Shown: positions 11,902 to 46,910 of the stretch, one piece after another
Layout of the letters: every line of letters starts with the position of its first letter
How positions within the stretch are numbered: the stretch's first letter is position 1
DNA from: Acestrorhynchus altus
Taxonomy: Eukaryota > Chordata > Actinopteri > Characiformes > Acestrorhynchidae
Direction: 5' to 3'
Assembly (NCBI GenBank): GCA_034509495.1
Contig: CM067514.1
Coordinates: 1,901,757-1,965,756 of the forward strand
Length of the DNA stretch: 64,000 nucleotides
Program-made: the position numbers and the translations under genes
Notes under the pieces: model-generated
Databases searched by the model: none
What the model was told of the DNA's origin: nothing
Seen by the model: only the letters and a program-made list of their open reading frames with translations

Positions 11902-14091
11902 CTGCAAATGGTTGGATAAGCTGTGCACTGGTCTTGTATATAATTATGATAATAATCATTATTATTCCGTTTTTGTTCTCATTTATTTGTTCTTAGTTAC
12001 TTTTGCAGACGAACGAAGGGAACCTGAAGCGTAGATGTGAGACGTTCTCCGAGTTCTCGGAGTACATAAACTCGTGGGGCCCTTCGGCACGGCTGAAACG
12101 ATTTTCTCCGACGCAGCAGGTTAAGTAAACTGTTAAAAGCAGACAGGAAAGACTCTGGCCTGCAGGAATAAACAGGAAGAACTGCGCAGGCCCGAGAGCA
12201 GCCCTGCCGTCTGCAGGCTGCTTTTTCACGCAGCGCCGCCGGAGCCTGTTTAGTACAGCCAGTCGATATGTCTCACACTGACGCCAGAGTCCTCTCTCTT
12301 CTCCCTCTCCTCCTTTCTGCCGCAGGAACATTTCCGCCTGGCTCGGGAAAGCAGAGCGGAGTTGAATGTGGAATATTGCGTCCCCTGTGCGTCAATATCC
12401 CGACGTTTTAATGAAACATTTACCGATGTCGCCCAAAATCGCCTGCTTTCATTGGATAAGAAAAGCAACAGCTGTCTCGGAACATGCTGAGTTACACACC
12501 AGTACTTTCCGACTGGACCTCTCGTGGGCATCGGCTCAGCATTGTCTGCTTTTCGTGCCGGCTACTCGACTGCTGCGACGGTGGCTATTTTCTGTGACTG
12601 AGGGCGCTGAACAAAGACGTAATGGTAACGGACCATTTGAGCCTGAAACATGCCATTGTGGGAAAAAGTTCATCATTGACGTAATAGTGTTGACCTTCCT
12701 CGGCTTGTGGCATTTTTGTTGTTCCTGCAAACACGTGTTTGTCATTATGCAAGCTCCTCGCCGCCTGGCCCTCCGCCAGCAGCCCAGACTGGAAGGCTGC
12801 GCGGGGGAGACGGACAGTTCGGCAGAGATTTCTGCGCGGGGTCAGTAGCTCTGCTGCTCTGAACGGTGAAGCGGGGCTTTAATCTGTGCAGAACTTTTCC
12901 CCAAATGCAGGAATGTGTTGAGGAGGGACGGTGCAGAATGAAGCAGGGTGTGTGTGTGTGTGTGTGTGTGCTTTTGCACATTGATTGTGTATTGTTGTGT
13001 ATAGAGAGGTTGGGATTTTTTGGGAGCTGATCCTCAAGAACACTTTTTAAAGTCTCTTGACGAAGTATCAAATTAAAATTGAATTTTAGTTACGGAGCAG
13101 TTTTCCCGAAAACAGCCAGAGCTTTACAGGAATCCCATATATACACCGAGCTTTGTTCTTCAGACCAGCTCAGATCTCAACTACTTTCTTGAACCCAATA
13201 GCAGATATATATCATATTTATTACAGATATGTAGATGTAGAACAGCTCTGGAAAATAGTTGAACTCCACTTCTCTTCTGATCATTCCTTTCCAGTCATTC
13301 CATCATACAAGCAGATCTCCTTCAGTTTCTGCTCCAGTTATGGTGCAAAGCTCAGACATGGAAAGCTGTGATTGATAATCAAGGTTATTTCCCCAAATGG
13401 TGTCATTTATGCCACCAAATGCTCTAAATATCAACGTTTCTATTAAATAATTGGGAGAAATGTTGTAAATGCTTTATAGAATAAAATGAAAACATTGGTT
13501 TTCTCGAACACGATGCGGACTGGAGCTTTAATTATTCCCGGATCTGTGACTTTGTGCTACACCCCCACTTTCACCCCCGTTTTCTGGCATCGCTGACGTT
13601 CCTGGGAAGCGATTGGTGTCGGGAGGGACAGAGTTGACATCTGAGCAACGGCGCAGCACACTCAGTTCAGAGTTACTGCTGCAAAGGCTCGAGTTTCACT
13701 GCCAGGGTGCCTCGAACACGCTCTGCCTCGTGTCAGAGAGAGAGACGCCCTGTGGAAAAGCCTTTGGGCCTGAGGCTGCACTCCCGAAATCAGAGCTGCC
13801 TCTGGGGGGGGACAGAGGGGAAAGGACAGGGGTTCTCTGAGACGCCACATCTGCCCAAACGGAGGTGTGGCTGGGAAAGAGGGAGGGCACTAGAGAGGCA
13901 CAGCTGTGAAGGGCCGGGCTCCGGCTGGACGGCACGCTGATGGGTTTGACGCTGCCGGCCAGCCGTGGGACTTGCGTCATCAGCATCTGGTTCTACTGGA
14001 GGCAGGTGGTCTCACAGAGCCCGGCTGTAAATTAGAGGGCCACTGAAGCAGCTGCTCACACTTGGGGATGGCCTTTTTAACATGAGTGACT

Positions 14092-14092
<1 letters not shown>

Positions 14093-14157
<65 letters not shown>
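14093..14157. repeat. (AC)n microsatellite
   Basis: About 32 AC units. Confidence 0.97.
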
Positions 14158-14158
<1 letters not shown>

Positions 14159-14339
14159 TACTGTACTAACCTGATCCGCTATATGATAAAATAAAAAAGA
14201 GCTTCTTCAGACCTTCCTTCTGGAGATAATTTAAGGACACCCTTTGCCCTAATAGCACGTATTTGGTCTTGGACCTCGACTGGGAGACATGTTTGCAGAC
14301 TTCTTGCAGCCACATGATGTTTGAGGGGTTTCTTGCATG

Positions 14340-15250
14340 CAGAGCCCCTTTCAAACCACCGTACAGCTCAGTTGAGTGTTAAGATCTGGGCTTTGATGTG
14401 GCCGTTCTAGAACTTGAGCCATTCCTTCGTGGATTTTCGAGAATGTTTTGGCTCGTCGTCTTGTTGCGTAGTTTCTGTCTTTGTACAGAGGCTCCTCAAG
14501 CCCCCTTTGATACAATAAAAATCTCATAGTGGTTCCTGTGATGGAGACATCTCCAGACCCTGCTGCAGCAAAGCAGCTCCAAACCATCACACTTCCACCA
14601 CCATGCTTCACAGCTGCTATGAGCTTCTTCTTCTGGAACAATGTGCTTCAGACAGATGAATCCAATATTGAACTATTTGGGCCCAGTAACAGGAATCCTG
14701 CTTTCTGTCTAGATGTTCTCAGGAGAACTTTAGTTTTTCCCTTGACAGTAAGGGTTTCCTCCTTAAACATCTCCCATGAAAATCAATTGTAGATGGTTCA
14801 CTTTGACATCAGTTGTGGTGAGAGCTTCCTGTAGGTCCGTGATGAACATTTTAGGATTGTTAGATCTTCTTTACTCATCTTGTGTTTCTGCTCTTTGGCT
14901 GAACTCACTAGGATGGTCTGATCTGGTGGACAGATGTGGACAGATGTTCTAAATGTTCTCCGCTTGTAAACGATGTTCCAGACAGTGGAACGGCTTTTTA
15001 AATCCCTTCTCAGACTCATCTGCATCTACAACCTTCTTTCTGAAGAGCTCAGAGGGCTCTTTGGATCTGGTCATGGTGATCCCACTCACTTCAACAATCA
15101 AGAGCAAACCCAACTAATGTCTGAGGTTTAAATAAGACCGTCTCCTCCAGCGTCCTCTCTAATGATGGTCTGATCATTGTCAGCTGATGATCCTAATTTT
15201 AGGCATTTTAGGTCGTAATAAATGTCCAAATTGTATGTCCACATTCTTAT
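14340..15250 (-). mobile_element. Tc1/mariner-like remnant, longest copy in intron 1
   Basis: The minus strand reads AAVKHGGGSVMVWSCFAAAG and, further on, RPHQSPDLN (compare the usual WPPQSPDLNPIE). Nearer 14800-15100, it holds the N-terminal helix-turn-helix region. Stops and shifts break the frame. Confidence 0.8.
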
Positions 15251-15766
15251 TCTCGTACACACACGACATACGTTGTTGACATGATGCCACGATTCAAGAA
15301 ACGGGCCGTAATGCAGGCGCATGCAAATTGAAACCTGCTCTCTCGCCGACTCCACTACTCCAGTTTCTTCTGACGTCCATCCTGTAAACGAGCAGCTCTG
15401 GTTTCTCTCGCACACTCCGCTGCAGTCAGGGTGTTCATTTCAGCCCTGCGAGAACAGATGCTCTGGAGTGTCCCCCCACCCGGGACGGCCCCGTCTTCTA
15501 CACTGCGCCAAAACAGTGGCTGAAAGGCCAGTTACCAGGCCTGTGGTGTGCTGGAGCACAAGCCTCGGGGTCACTGGTTATGCTGACCCAGGCTGAACGA
15601 GGGCACAGGGAGGTCACCAAATAGAGCTGCAGCTATTGGTCAGCAGAGTTGGTCATTTTTCAGTTCACGTGATGACTTTTCCATTTAGTTGGATTTATTT
15701 ATTTTTAAGCCCTGGACACATGATCCGTATTTTTATTTAACCCTCGTTTTGTCTTGATGAGGTGTC

Positions 15767-15770
<4 letters not shown>

Positions 15771-15813
<43 letters not shown>
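15771..15813. repeat. (GT)n microsatellite
   Basis: About 21 GT units. Confidence 0.96.
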
Positions 15814-15815
<2 letters not shown>

Positions 15816-17680
15816 ACCCTAATCTTTGTACCCCAATGGTACCAGCCTTCATGGATATACAAAACAACGGTTATTTTAGGAGACTTTAAGAAAAATAATC
15901 AAATTTTATGTTGAAAAAATGATGATTATTATTAAATGTGCTGGATTTTTGGAATTCATTTTTGACCCTCTTGCTTTGATTCTGTCTGATCCTGGTGTTG
16001 CTTCTGTTGTTGTAAGGCTCCAGAACCAGACCAGGATCTCCACCGACTCCAAAGACAGCAGGTCATAAAGAGTGGCCTCCTTAACTGCTCCTGTTTTTCA
16101 AAATGAATCGCCAACGTCCAAAGCAGCTGCTTTGGATCAGCCTGTCGCGATAATTCCGTTATCGATTTATCGTATGATATGTGACCATGAACTCATCATT
16201 GTTGCTGCTCTCGTATAAATCCCGTTACAATGAATGAGCTGTTATACTGACTTTAATTTAATTCATGCCACAAGTTTCATATTTCAATTCCAGCGTCTGA
16301 AGGTTTCTAAGAATTAAGCTCCCCGTGGAGTGTTCTTCCAGAACCTGCTTCTAGAAGACAATGCAGGACCTTCAGAAGCTCATTGATATGGCAGTGGTTC
16401 CTGTCCATCAGTTTCTGCCACTGCTGGTAGACCCGTATGATCGTACGCAAATTCCACCTCTTCCCAATCTAAGAATCCCGCACACCCCGCAGGTATTTAT
16501 AGATGCATGATCCTCGTGCAGCGCCATCTGCAGGACCCTAAAATTACTGCCACTTTAAACATGCAAGGTGACTCTCAAAACGTCTGTTGTGCTCAGTCCT
16601 GGTTTCATCACATCGCAGCAGTTTCAAGGTCCTTTTTCCGACTCTTGCTGGTAGAACCTGTGATGTGCTGTTGTGTGGAGTGCTCTGCTCTCTGCCGAGA
16701 CGGTCCCGTATGTGATGTCATCACCGAAATGCTTTCAATCTCTCCCTGTGGAGCACAGTCCATTACCTCATCATGGCTGGTGTTAATAATTGATAGAGCA
16801 GAAAGTGATGCATCAACCCATTTGCAGTGTCTGTTTGGCTGTGAGCGACCGCATAAGTCATCTGGTGTGAAGAAGCGATCACACACTCTGCAATGTGAGC
16901 GTTTAACACTCCTGTAATTCCGGAAAGATTCCTCTTCTGATTAGGTGGGGCGTTTGAAGGAACGCTGAATGACGCTCGGTGCACGCTCGCTATTTTGCAG
17001 GCCCCGAACAACACCTGGAGTCAGAAGAGGGACATTACGGTCAAACCCTCCATGTCGGAATGTTCCACACTCCTGCGAGATTCCCCCTTCCACTCTTACA
17101 AGCCAGCACTTCTTCACTCATCAGCCCCCATCCTTGTTTTGATCCGGACTGAGCCAGACGGCAGCATGGAATTCCATGCCGTAAAATGTTGGAACTGATA
17201 AAGCTGTGGGATGTGTATAAATGGGCTGTTTGCAACCAGGCCTTTGAGAGACAGGACTGTAGTTTGGATCGTGAGTCTTCCAGAAAGGGTTTGGCTCGGC
17301 CGTCCAAATCCGGACTCCAGCAGTCGCAGTGAATTTTCCTGCAGGACGATCTTTAATTTCTATAAGCGCTTTATTAAATTTCCCTTTCTAAGATCGGAAA
17401 AGCGCATGATTTATCGGGACAATAGGCCGTCTAATCGTAATTTCTGTAATTGGAAGGCGTGCGGTAATTTGATATTCTTGGATTCAGCGAAGACTTCAGA
17501 GCGGACGGTCGACGTTGTGTTTGGAAGGCAAACTGGAGGACTGCGGGAGCCAGGACTTTCCCACACTCGCAACAGCTGCAGTGTGCTGAGAGGGGTGTTA
17601 GGCTGCACTGACGTCAGCCGACTGACACCCACAGAAGCGCAGACGGGGACAACAGCACTCGCTGCACATTCATCCTCTCA

Positions 17681-17682
<2 letters not shown>

Positions 17683-17734
<52 letters not shown>

Positions 17735-17754
17735 CTCTCTGTCTGTCTGTCTGA
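17683..17754. repeat. (AC)n then (CT)n/(GTCT)n compound microsatellite
   Basis: AC repeat to 17731 followed by CT and GTCT repeats. Confidence 0.96.
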
Positions 17755-18402
17755 CTCTCTCGTACATAACGTCTTTATGAAGACAGCAGATGTAAACTAG
17801 GTTCCAGCAATGAAATGTTGGACTGAAGGTTACAAACCAAATATATCACAACACTAATATATGAGTTATTTATTCAAAATTTGAGCAAATCTTTCCCAAA
17901 ATGAAAAAGTCACCTTTAATAATTGTGATAAATGATATTGTTGTCGTTTTAAGACAAAGATATTTGTGCCACTGATATGATAACAGTGTAATAATACAAC
18001 GTAAAGGTGGATAATTAAACACTTTCACCCGAATAAATAAAACAGATAAGCTTCTGTTTTTAGACTCAGTCGACACACCGACTCAGTCACGTTAATAATG
18101 TGGTGTTAATAATAGACGATGTCAAGGTCAGCAATTACGGAGGTCATGTTTATAGATTGTATAATAAATAGATAATGTGATTCCCGTGACAGACCTAACA
18201 GTAAGCAAGATGAGACCGTGTGTTCGTCCAGGTTTAGAACTCAGGTCGCATAAACACTGTCCTTCGGTCCCTGTGATATTCATTCTATCGTCTCCTCACT
18301 GCTTCTTTTTTCATTTTTATTTAATTTTTTTATTTTATTTTATCTAGTGGTCGTGTGTTAACAGGGCACACTGATCCACTTTCTCGATTGCTCAGGACGG
18401 AC

Positions 18403-18404
<2 letters not shown>

Positions 18405-18459
<55 letters not shown>
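18405..18459. repeat. (AC)n microsatellite
   Basis: About 27 AC units. Confidence 0.96.
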
Positions 18460-18461
<2 letters not shown>

Positions 18462-18995
18462 GAAGTCAAAATTAAGCACATTTTCCACCTAAAATTATAT
18501 TTTGTATTAATGAAGTTATTTGTTGGAAAAACGTCCTCATTCATATGTTTATTCCCGTAAAATCGGACGTATAACTGTGTTCCAGTAATGATTTATAGCC
18601 CGACGGTCACTACCTCATTTCACCTTCACAGTAAATCAGTCTGTCTGAGGTAACCAGCTCTAGATCACTGATAACCCTGTTCCTTTATGTGAGCAGTCCG
18701 AAAAGTAATGACCAATAAATTTATCCCAGCAGTGCAGCCCCCAGTATAAACCCCGAGGGGGTGTGGCCTGTTGGCCTGTTGGCCTGTTGTGTTAATGTGG
18801 CGTCGGTTGGGTCGTGTTGTGGGACGGCAGCGACAAAATGAACATGTCTTTTGTTCAGTTGTGTCCACATGTTCATCCTTTCAACGCTCACACAGATTCT
18901 ATCTGCCCACTTATTTTAATATCAGCATGTTAGATCATTGACCTCTGCTGACCTTTTATGAAAATTCATTTTAAATATGATAATACAGGGAATAT

Positions 18996-19002
<7 letters not shown>

Positions 19003-19030
<28 letters not shown>
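19003..19030. repeat. (TA)n microsatellite
   Basis: About 14 TA units. Confidence 0.93.
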
Positions 19031-19036
<6 letters not shown>

Positions 19037-19261
19037 GTATGAAATTATGAACATAAATTCAGTCAGATTTTATATTCATTAAATGTAAATGACTTTTTAT
19101 AGGTTCTTTGTGTTTTGTTTTTTATGGTTTAAATTACAGAATCAGAAATGCAGATATTATTATTTCAATAATTAAATTCACATTTGACTAAATTAAAAAG
19201 CTTGAACTATGTTACTTTAAATGCAATGAACATGAAATAGAGTTGTTTTTTTGAGATGCCC

Positions 19262-19262
<1 letters not shown>

Positions 19263-19318
<56 letters not shown>
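19263..19318. repeat. (TG)n microsatellite
   Basis: About 28 TG units; a (TA)n run follows near 19360. Confidence 0.96.
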
Positions 19319-19319
<1 letters not shown>

Positions 19320-19716
19320 ATGTGTTATTTTTCTTCTCTCTCTCTATTATTATTTATTTATATATATATATATATATCATATTGTAGATCATCATTCCTC
19401 TTTAGTCATATCCAGCCCTGCTCTCAGCTCTCTGACTCAGATCTATGCCATCAGTGCGCCTCTAGTGGTCCATTTCAGAATTGCAGTCACACTTTCCTGC
19501 CTTAACACAAGAATTGCACTGACCTTTCTGTACCCGGTTCTGAACGTCCAGTTAGAGCTGCCGGACCCTGCTGTTGTCAGAGATGAATTTGGGTGGGTCA
19601 TCAAAGCTCGTGTTCTGACTGACCGACTGAAGCATGTCTAATGTGCTTATATGTATATAATGCACATGTAATACTTTGGAATACTTAAAACCAGTATTCT
19701 GCTGCTACCCTACTCA

Positions 19717-19719
<3 letters not shown>

Positions 19720-19779
<60 letters not shown>
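19720..19779. repeat. (TG)n microsatellite
   Basis: About 30 TG units. Confidence 0.96.
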
Positions 19780-19784
<5 letters not shown>

Positions 19785-20869
19785 ACAGTATCTGAATGTT
19801 TGTGATTGTACTTCAGAAGCGTATTCAACACTGCAGGATAAGAAAAGCTCGTGATGAAGTGAACCATATGTTCACCTCGTGCGCGCTTTCTGTGTTTACG
19901 TAGGCTGGCGTGTGCATTAGGCGTAGTCCTCCCTGAACGGCTCCTCGTCAGACCTGACGTTCTCAAGCAGCTCGGCGATGACCGTCTGCAACGTCATCTC
20001 CCGTAAACAGCTCGTCTCCATCCGACCAGTCTCTCCCTGGTCCACTCCCTCCATCCTGGTTGCCATGGTGTTCGTACCATTATTTGCAGGCCTCAGTCAG
20101 GTTGTCATGGCAGTGCTTATTTGCCATAGTGAATGTCTGGTGGCGTTAAGCAGATGCTGATGAAAAACAGGGATCATCTACGTCTGATCAATGAAACATC
20201 TGAGCTCCGAAGAACCAGCGGTGTCTGGGCCTGCACAGAGAAGGTCATCGCTCCGTCATTCTGCTGCCCTTTGAGAGCTCTGTATCAGCTGAAGACCAGT
20301 CAGCATGCTGCTGAGACAGGTCTGGCACCAGAACGGCCCGAGTGTCCCGCTGCCGTTGACAGATCGGACAGGCGGCACAGGTGCAGGAGACTAAAGCTTT
20401 GTCTGATCGGATTCTCATATCTCCACTACTCCCCCGTGTGGTCTGATTCAGTGTGGCCTTTCAGACAGACGGTGCTCTGGGATTAACATGGAGACCACTC
20501 GCCCATCCATACTTCCACAGCTCAGCAGCAGCGCTCCGGCTGTCTGATCACTGCTGGGTGCGATTAGGGCTGCGAGGCACCAGTTTGATCCCTGCTATCA
20601 GAATCGCGCTGATGGCAGCAGAACATGCTGGAACTGGGACAGTTCCACTATATAAAGTAAGTTAAAGTAGGTCATGTGATAACAGCCACAGAAAGCCTGA
20701 TGGTATTCGGCAGAACGAGTTCCATGGTAACAGACCTGACATGATCTCAGGATCAGAGTAACCAGCAGACATGATGCACAGATCATTACAGACTACAGGA
20801 CTTAGCCCTCTATAACCACAGTGTGATGAATTATCAGACAGTAATTCAGCTCAGAAGACAACAAATTCA

Positions 20870-21060
20870 CTGGTTTCCAACTGAATTCAATCCCAGTTTA
20901 AATGCCAAAGGAGCTTCCAGTGCATGTTTACTGCTCTGTCCACGTGAACATGATCAACCTGCATACAGACTCTGACTGATCAGAGAGAGGGGACGGGGCT
21001 GATCAACCTGCATACAGACTCTGACTGATCATAGAGAGGGGGCGGGGCTAATGCTCACAT
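20870..21060. repeat. reverse copy of the dispersed 52-bp repeat family
   Basis: Two units of 'gcatacagactctgactgat' with 'gagaggg(g)acggggct', preceded by 'agtgcatgtttactgctctg'. That lead-in also occurs (reversed) at 39195-39260 and 49190-49260. Confidence 0.8.
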
Positions 21061-22289
21061 TGATAAAAGTACCTCAAGCTGTGAAAACATCCCAAAAAAA
21101 TCGGCCTGTTTTGTTTGATCTGTTTTATTTTTTCCTGAATTTTTCATTTCAGTTCAGGGTTCACGGTTGTAGATCGTGAATTTGATTATATGAACCTGTT
21201 ACTCGTAGACATAAACTGACATTATATGATATTATATTACTTAAACAGCTTGTATCGTTAATCATTACTTTGATGTCTCTTCAAAGGAATTTGCTGCCAT
21301 GAAGCAATTTCTCCAAATTAAATGATTCATATCTTTTTATCGTGATTATTTCTGGGACCATAAATAAAAGTGGTCACTGTGACGGCCTGTTCCAGCGGCG
21401 TGACACTGCATTAATATTTAATAATGCCTGGATTATAACGGCGTAAATGCTCATTTGTTTATATATAAATGTGCTTTTGTTGCATATCTTTGGTTTAAAT
21501 ATATATTTAAAGGGTTGAAAGCAGCAGACTGAGGCTTTAATCTTCTGGTACAAATATCGTGCCTCTGTTTTCTCCTAATTCAATAAATCACATTTGCAAA
21601 TGAGTCAGTTTAACTGAAGAGACATTAAAGATATTACGTTTGTTTGTTTGAACACTTTTGGACGTGTTTTTAGAAGTGTTTTTAATGCCACTTCAGGCCA
21701 TACTGGTCGTACTGGTCGTACTGGTATGAAAAAAGTTTTGCGTAAATATTTGTCGTGAATTTCACCACTTCATGATCTATCCTGAGCAAACGTCCCACTC
21801 TCTCGTTCCCTAATCGTCCTCACATTTGTAGAGTTTTATTTTTATTCGATTGAAAATAAAACCACCGTTTTATCGGAATTTTTCGGCAGCGGTTGTGAAA
21901 GCGAGCGCCGCTTCGCGTCGGCCTATCTGCGGCCCTGCTTTGCGATAGCGTTGTGGGACTTGGCTTCTGTTCTGTGACTTTTCTGTGAGACAGATAATGT
22001 GGAAATGCACTCAAATGACGTAGTTTGGTCAGATACGATCTGAAAGTGCCATTGTTGACGTCTCATTGTGGTTACAGTGGTTTGACTCTCTCTCCAGTTC
22101 TTCGCTCTCCCTTCTGCGAGAGGCCCAGGCCTGCAGCTGCTCTGCTCCTACACAACTGCGAGCGTAGTTTACGTGCTGATGCAGAATTGAGACGTCTGTC
22201 TTCATTCAGTCGACTGTGTTTTATCGGGGACAGTTGGGTGGAGAAAGGGACCTGCGTGACCTTTTTCATAACAATGCTGAGATCTTTTC

Positions 22290-22724
22290 AGGATCTGGTG
22301 CAACCGTTTTCTTCAACAACCTAAAACTGAGATCCTAAGAGTTTCAAAGTGGTTTCTATGATGGAGAGATCTCCAGACCCAAACCATCACACTTCCACCA
22401 CCATGCTTCACAGCTGCTATGAGCTTCTTGTGCTCAATGTCTTCTGTTACTGTGTCCAAATAATTCAACTTTGGATTCATCTGTCCAAAGCACGTCGTTC
22501 CAGAAGTCCTGCTCTTTGTCTACATGTTCTCTGGAGAACTTTAGTCTTGTCCTGATGTTTTTTTTGACTGCATCTACAACCTTCTTTCTGAAGGCCTCCG
22601 AGAGCTCCCGATCAAGAGCAAACCAAACTAATGTCTGAGGTTTAAATAAGACGGGCTCCTCAAGTCCTCGAATAATGGACTAATCATTTGCACCTGATTT
22701 CAAATAGTAATAAACATTTATTGT
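22290..22724 (-). mobile_element. Tc1/mariner-like remnant
   Basis: Shares 'tggtttctatgatggagag', 'caccaccatgcttcacag' and 'ctacaaccttctttctga' with the other antisense copies, with internal deletions. It abuts a foldback-element fragment at its right end. Confidence 0.75.
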
Positions 22725-23160
22725 GGATCAGACACAGCAGTGCTGCTGGAGTGTTTAAACACTGTGTCCACTCACTGTCCACTCTATTAGACACTCCTAC
22801 CGAGTGTCTCCACCTTGTAGATGTAAAGTCAGAGACAGAAGCTCATTTTTGCACAGTTTGTGTTGGTCGTCCTCTAGTCCTTCATCAGTGCTCACAGGAC
22901 GCTGCCCACAGGACGCTGTCGGCTGGACGTTTCAGGTTGGTGGACTGTTCTCGGTCCAGCAGTGACACTGAGGGGTTTAAACACTCCAGCAGCACTGCTG
23001 TGTCTGATCCACTCGTACCAGCAACACACACTAACACACCACCACCACGTCAGTGTGACTGCAGTGCTGAGAATGACCCACCACCCACATAATATCTGCT
23101 CTGTGGTGGTCCTGTGGGGTCCTGATGGTTGAAGATCAGGGTGATCAGTCTGGAATACTT
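22725..23160. mobile_element. fragment of the same foldback DNA element family
   Basis: Shares the 'cagcagtgctgctggagtg', 'ccactctattagacactcc' and 'gcagtgctgagaatgaccca' blocks with 46911-47627. It starts straight after a Tc1-family remnant. One end is missing. Confidence 0.75.
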
Positions 23161-23301
23161 GTCCCTGGTTGTTGTTTGCGCTGTAATTCGTGCTGTTCTC
23201 AGATAAAAAGTGTAAATCAGAGGAGGAAAATGTGTTTTGTCTGTCCCACTTGTTTTGCGCAGGCTTTGTGTTGAGTGAAGAATGAATGGTCCTTGTTCTA
23301 A

Positions 23302-44884
<21,583 letters not shown>

Positions 44885-45665
44885 CAGCGGGAGCGAGACG
44901 ATTGGCTGATTGAGTCATGAAGCTCTGGGAGGGGCCTAAGCGAAGGGGCACTCTCACTTTTGCCCCCTCCCTCTCCTCCACCAAAACACACACTTACACA
45001 CTCTTCCACATTAGGCAGACACACAACGGCACCCGCAGGAAGACCCCGTCAGATCTCCCACACTGAAACGAGTCACTGTGCCGACACTCTGACGCTAACG
45101 CAGTTCACGTTGTGTTGACGACAAAACAAAGGCCTTACTACTGTGAGAGCATCCTTGCTGCAATTGGTGGGAGCCCCACTACTATGCACTTTCACCCCAC
45201 GGAGAATCAACGGAGGACGAGCACAGCCTGGAGGACGCTGACGTCACGTGCCGTCAGGAGGTAGACAAACCCTCCACCAGTACTTGGCTTGAATGCAGAG
45301 CTCTTAACTCTCCTGTAGGTACTTCTAACAGTTATTTAAAGACTAAACATTCAGAATTTGAATGAAAGCGTAAGACTCTTCAAGTAATTGTCACTTGTTA
45401 CCAAAGCGAACAGTTCAAAAAACGCGTGGCCGAGACTATTTCAGGCTCAATGTCAGGAATCCTCGAGAAGCATAAATCAAACGTGCCTGTCTGAACTTTC
45501 TCATGATTTTTGTTTGTTTGTCCCTCCCTCCCTCCCTTCACTCCCCCACGTGATCCGGGCGATGGACTACGCAGGCTGCATTGTGCGTGCAGCTCCCTCC
45601 TCATGCTGGCGACACGAAACACTGTATCACTGAACTCGTACGTGGAAATGCTGACGTTTGACTGA

Positions 45666-45690
<25 letters not shown>
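44885..45690 (+). other. pde3b: pde3b 3' UTR (extent uncertain)
   Basis: Non-coding sequence follows the stop. A sense AATAAA lies at 45665-45670, running straight into a genomic A-tract of about 30 bases, so the true cleavage site cannot be read from sequence. A perfect TGACGTCA overlapping a CACGTG lies at 45239-45250. The UTR may continue further, because the next kilobase shows no other gene. Confidence 0.45.

Positions 45691-45698
<8 letters not shown>
45665..45698. repeat. poly(A) tract at pde3b 3' end
   Basis: An AATAAA runs directly into about 30 A residues. Confidence 0.95.
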
Positions 45699-45701
<3 letters not shown>

Positions 45702-46232
45702 GGAAAAAAAGTGAACATTTACTCCTGCATCGTTTTTGGATGCTTTTTTATTCGTGTGTACCACCTGCCTTTCGTTTTAGTCTCTCTGTCATGTTTGTTT
45801 GAATTTCTGTGTGCTCATGGATTTTTTTTTTTCCCAGATTTTTCCGTAGGTTTTTTTTTTTTCGTCCTTCCTCTTCAGGAATACTGAGTTGCCAATTGTT
45901 GAATTTCCCTCTGTGAAGTCCAACGGTGTTGAAAGCGTGGAGTACGGAACAGGAAACCTGTTCCGATGAAGGGATGTTTTTTTCGGATTTTTTTTAATAT
46001 ATATATTTTTTCACGGTTACTCAGGATTCAAGTAGATCGATGGTTTTGTTGTGCGAGTTTAAGTCAACAATTTCAAACCGTCGTATGTCTGACGATTTTC
46101 ATTTCAGAGGTGGGGAAAGGCGTCTTTGTGTGCGCGTGTGAACTTGAAACTCAGTCCGGAGAAAGACATGGACAGTACAGTGACCACTATTCCCGATCAG
46201 CTGCCCCAGAACTACCCAACTAAACAGCCTTG

Positions 46233-46292
46233 GTGTGTTTTCTTTTTTTTTTTTTTTTTTTTTTTTCTTTTTTTCTTTTTTTTTTTTTTTTA
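46233..46292. repeat. poly(T) tract
   Basis: About 60 bases of T with a few C interruptions, 530 bases after the A-tract. Confidence 0.95.
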
Positions 46293-46458
46293 GCCCCAAA
46301 GGTCTGATAAGAAATGGGATCCAAGGAATGTATTAGATGATGAGAAGTCGGTTCAACGTAACAGCTGTCCATGTGGAATTTGGGTTGGCTTCATGTTGCA
46401 TTATAAAAATAATGTTGGCATTATTTTTTAACATACACACTCTGATCACAGTGCGCAT

Positions 46459-46490
<32 letters not shown>
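46459..46490. repeat. (AC)n microsatellite
   Basis: About 16 AC units. Confidence 0.94.
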
Positions 46491-46492
<2 letters not shown>

Positions 46493-46910
46493 TTACTGAA
46501 CATAACCATTGCCAAACACAACTAGGCCAGTGCATAAATTTGTGATCCAGGGTTTCACCTCGAAAGCTGTACACTTTTATATTTTCTTATTCTTCACCAC
46601 GAGGCAGGTTTAATACTAATAGTTCTATATATATTTTTGTCTGAAGCACGAACTCTAGGCATTCCACAAGAAAACAGGAAGAGTGCTGGTGGGAGGGGGA
46701 GGCTGACACATCCCTCTCCTTCATTACGTTTGTTTTGTTTGTTTGTTGTTTTTTCCCCCTTTTGGTCTGAAGAGGAAAGTTCTCAAGTAGGCAATGTAAA
46801 TGAAAATAGTATATTTAAAGACTAAAGAAATATAAAATGTGCACATTTTACTACCAAACAAGTGTTTAATCTCTGCACAGAAAGAGTATATATATAAATA
46901 TACTCCCGTC

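Larger units (their letters stand above)
7026..14092. other. pde3b intron 1, middle part
   Basis: No exon seen. Apart from the listed repeats, 9860-11460 and 11900-14090 are unique. GC-richer patches lie at 10130-10560, 12040-12300, 12530-12850 and 13560-14040. ORFs here have no recognisable product and no splice or promoter support. Confidence 0.55.

Noticed and set aside
12366..12848. 160-codon open frame on the plus strand
   Set aside because: No recognisable motif, no splice or promoter support, and unlikely composition for a protein; it lies inside pde3b intron 1.
17211..17780. 189-codon open frame on the plus strand
   Set aside because: It runs into a (CA)n microsatellite giving an HTHT tail, and resembles no family I know; probably chance.
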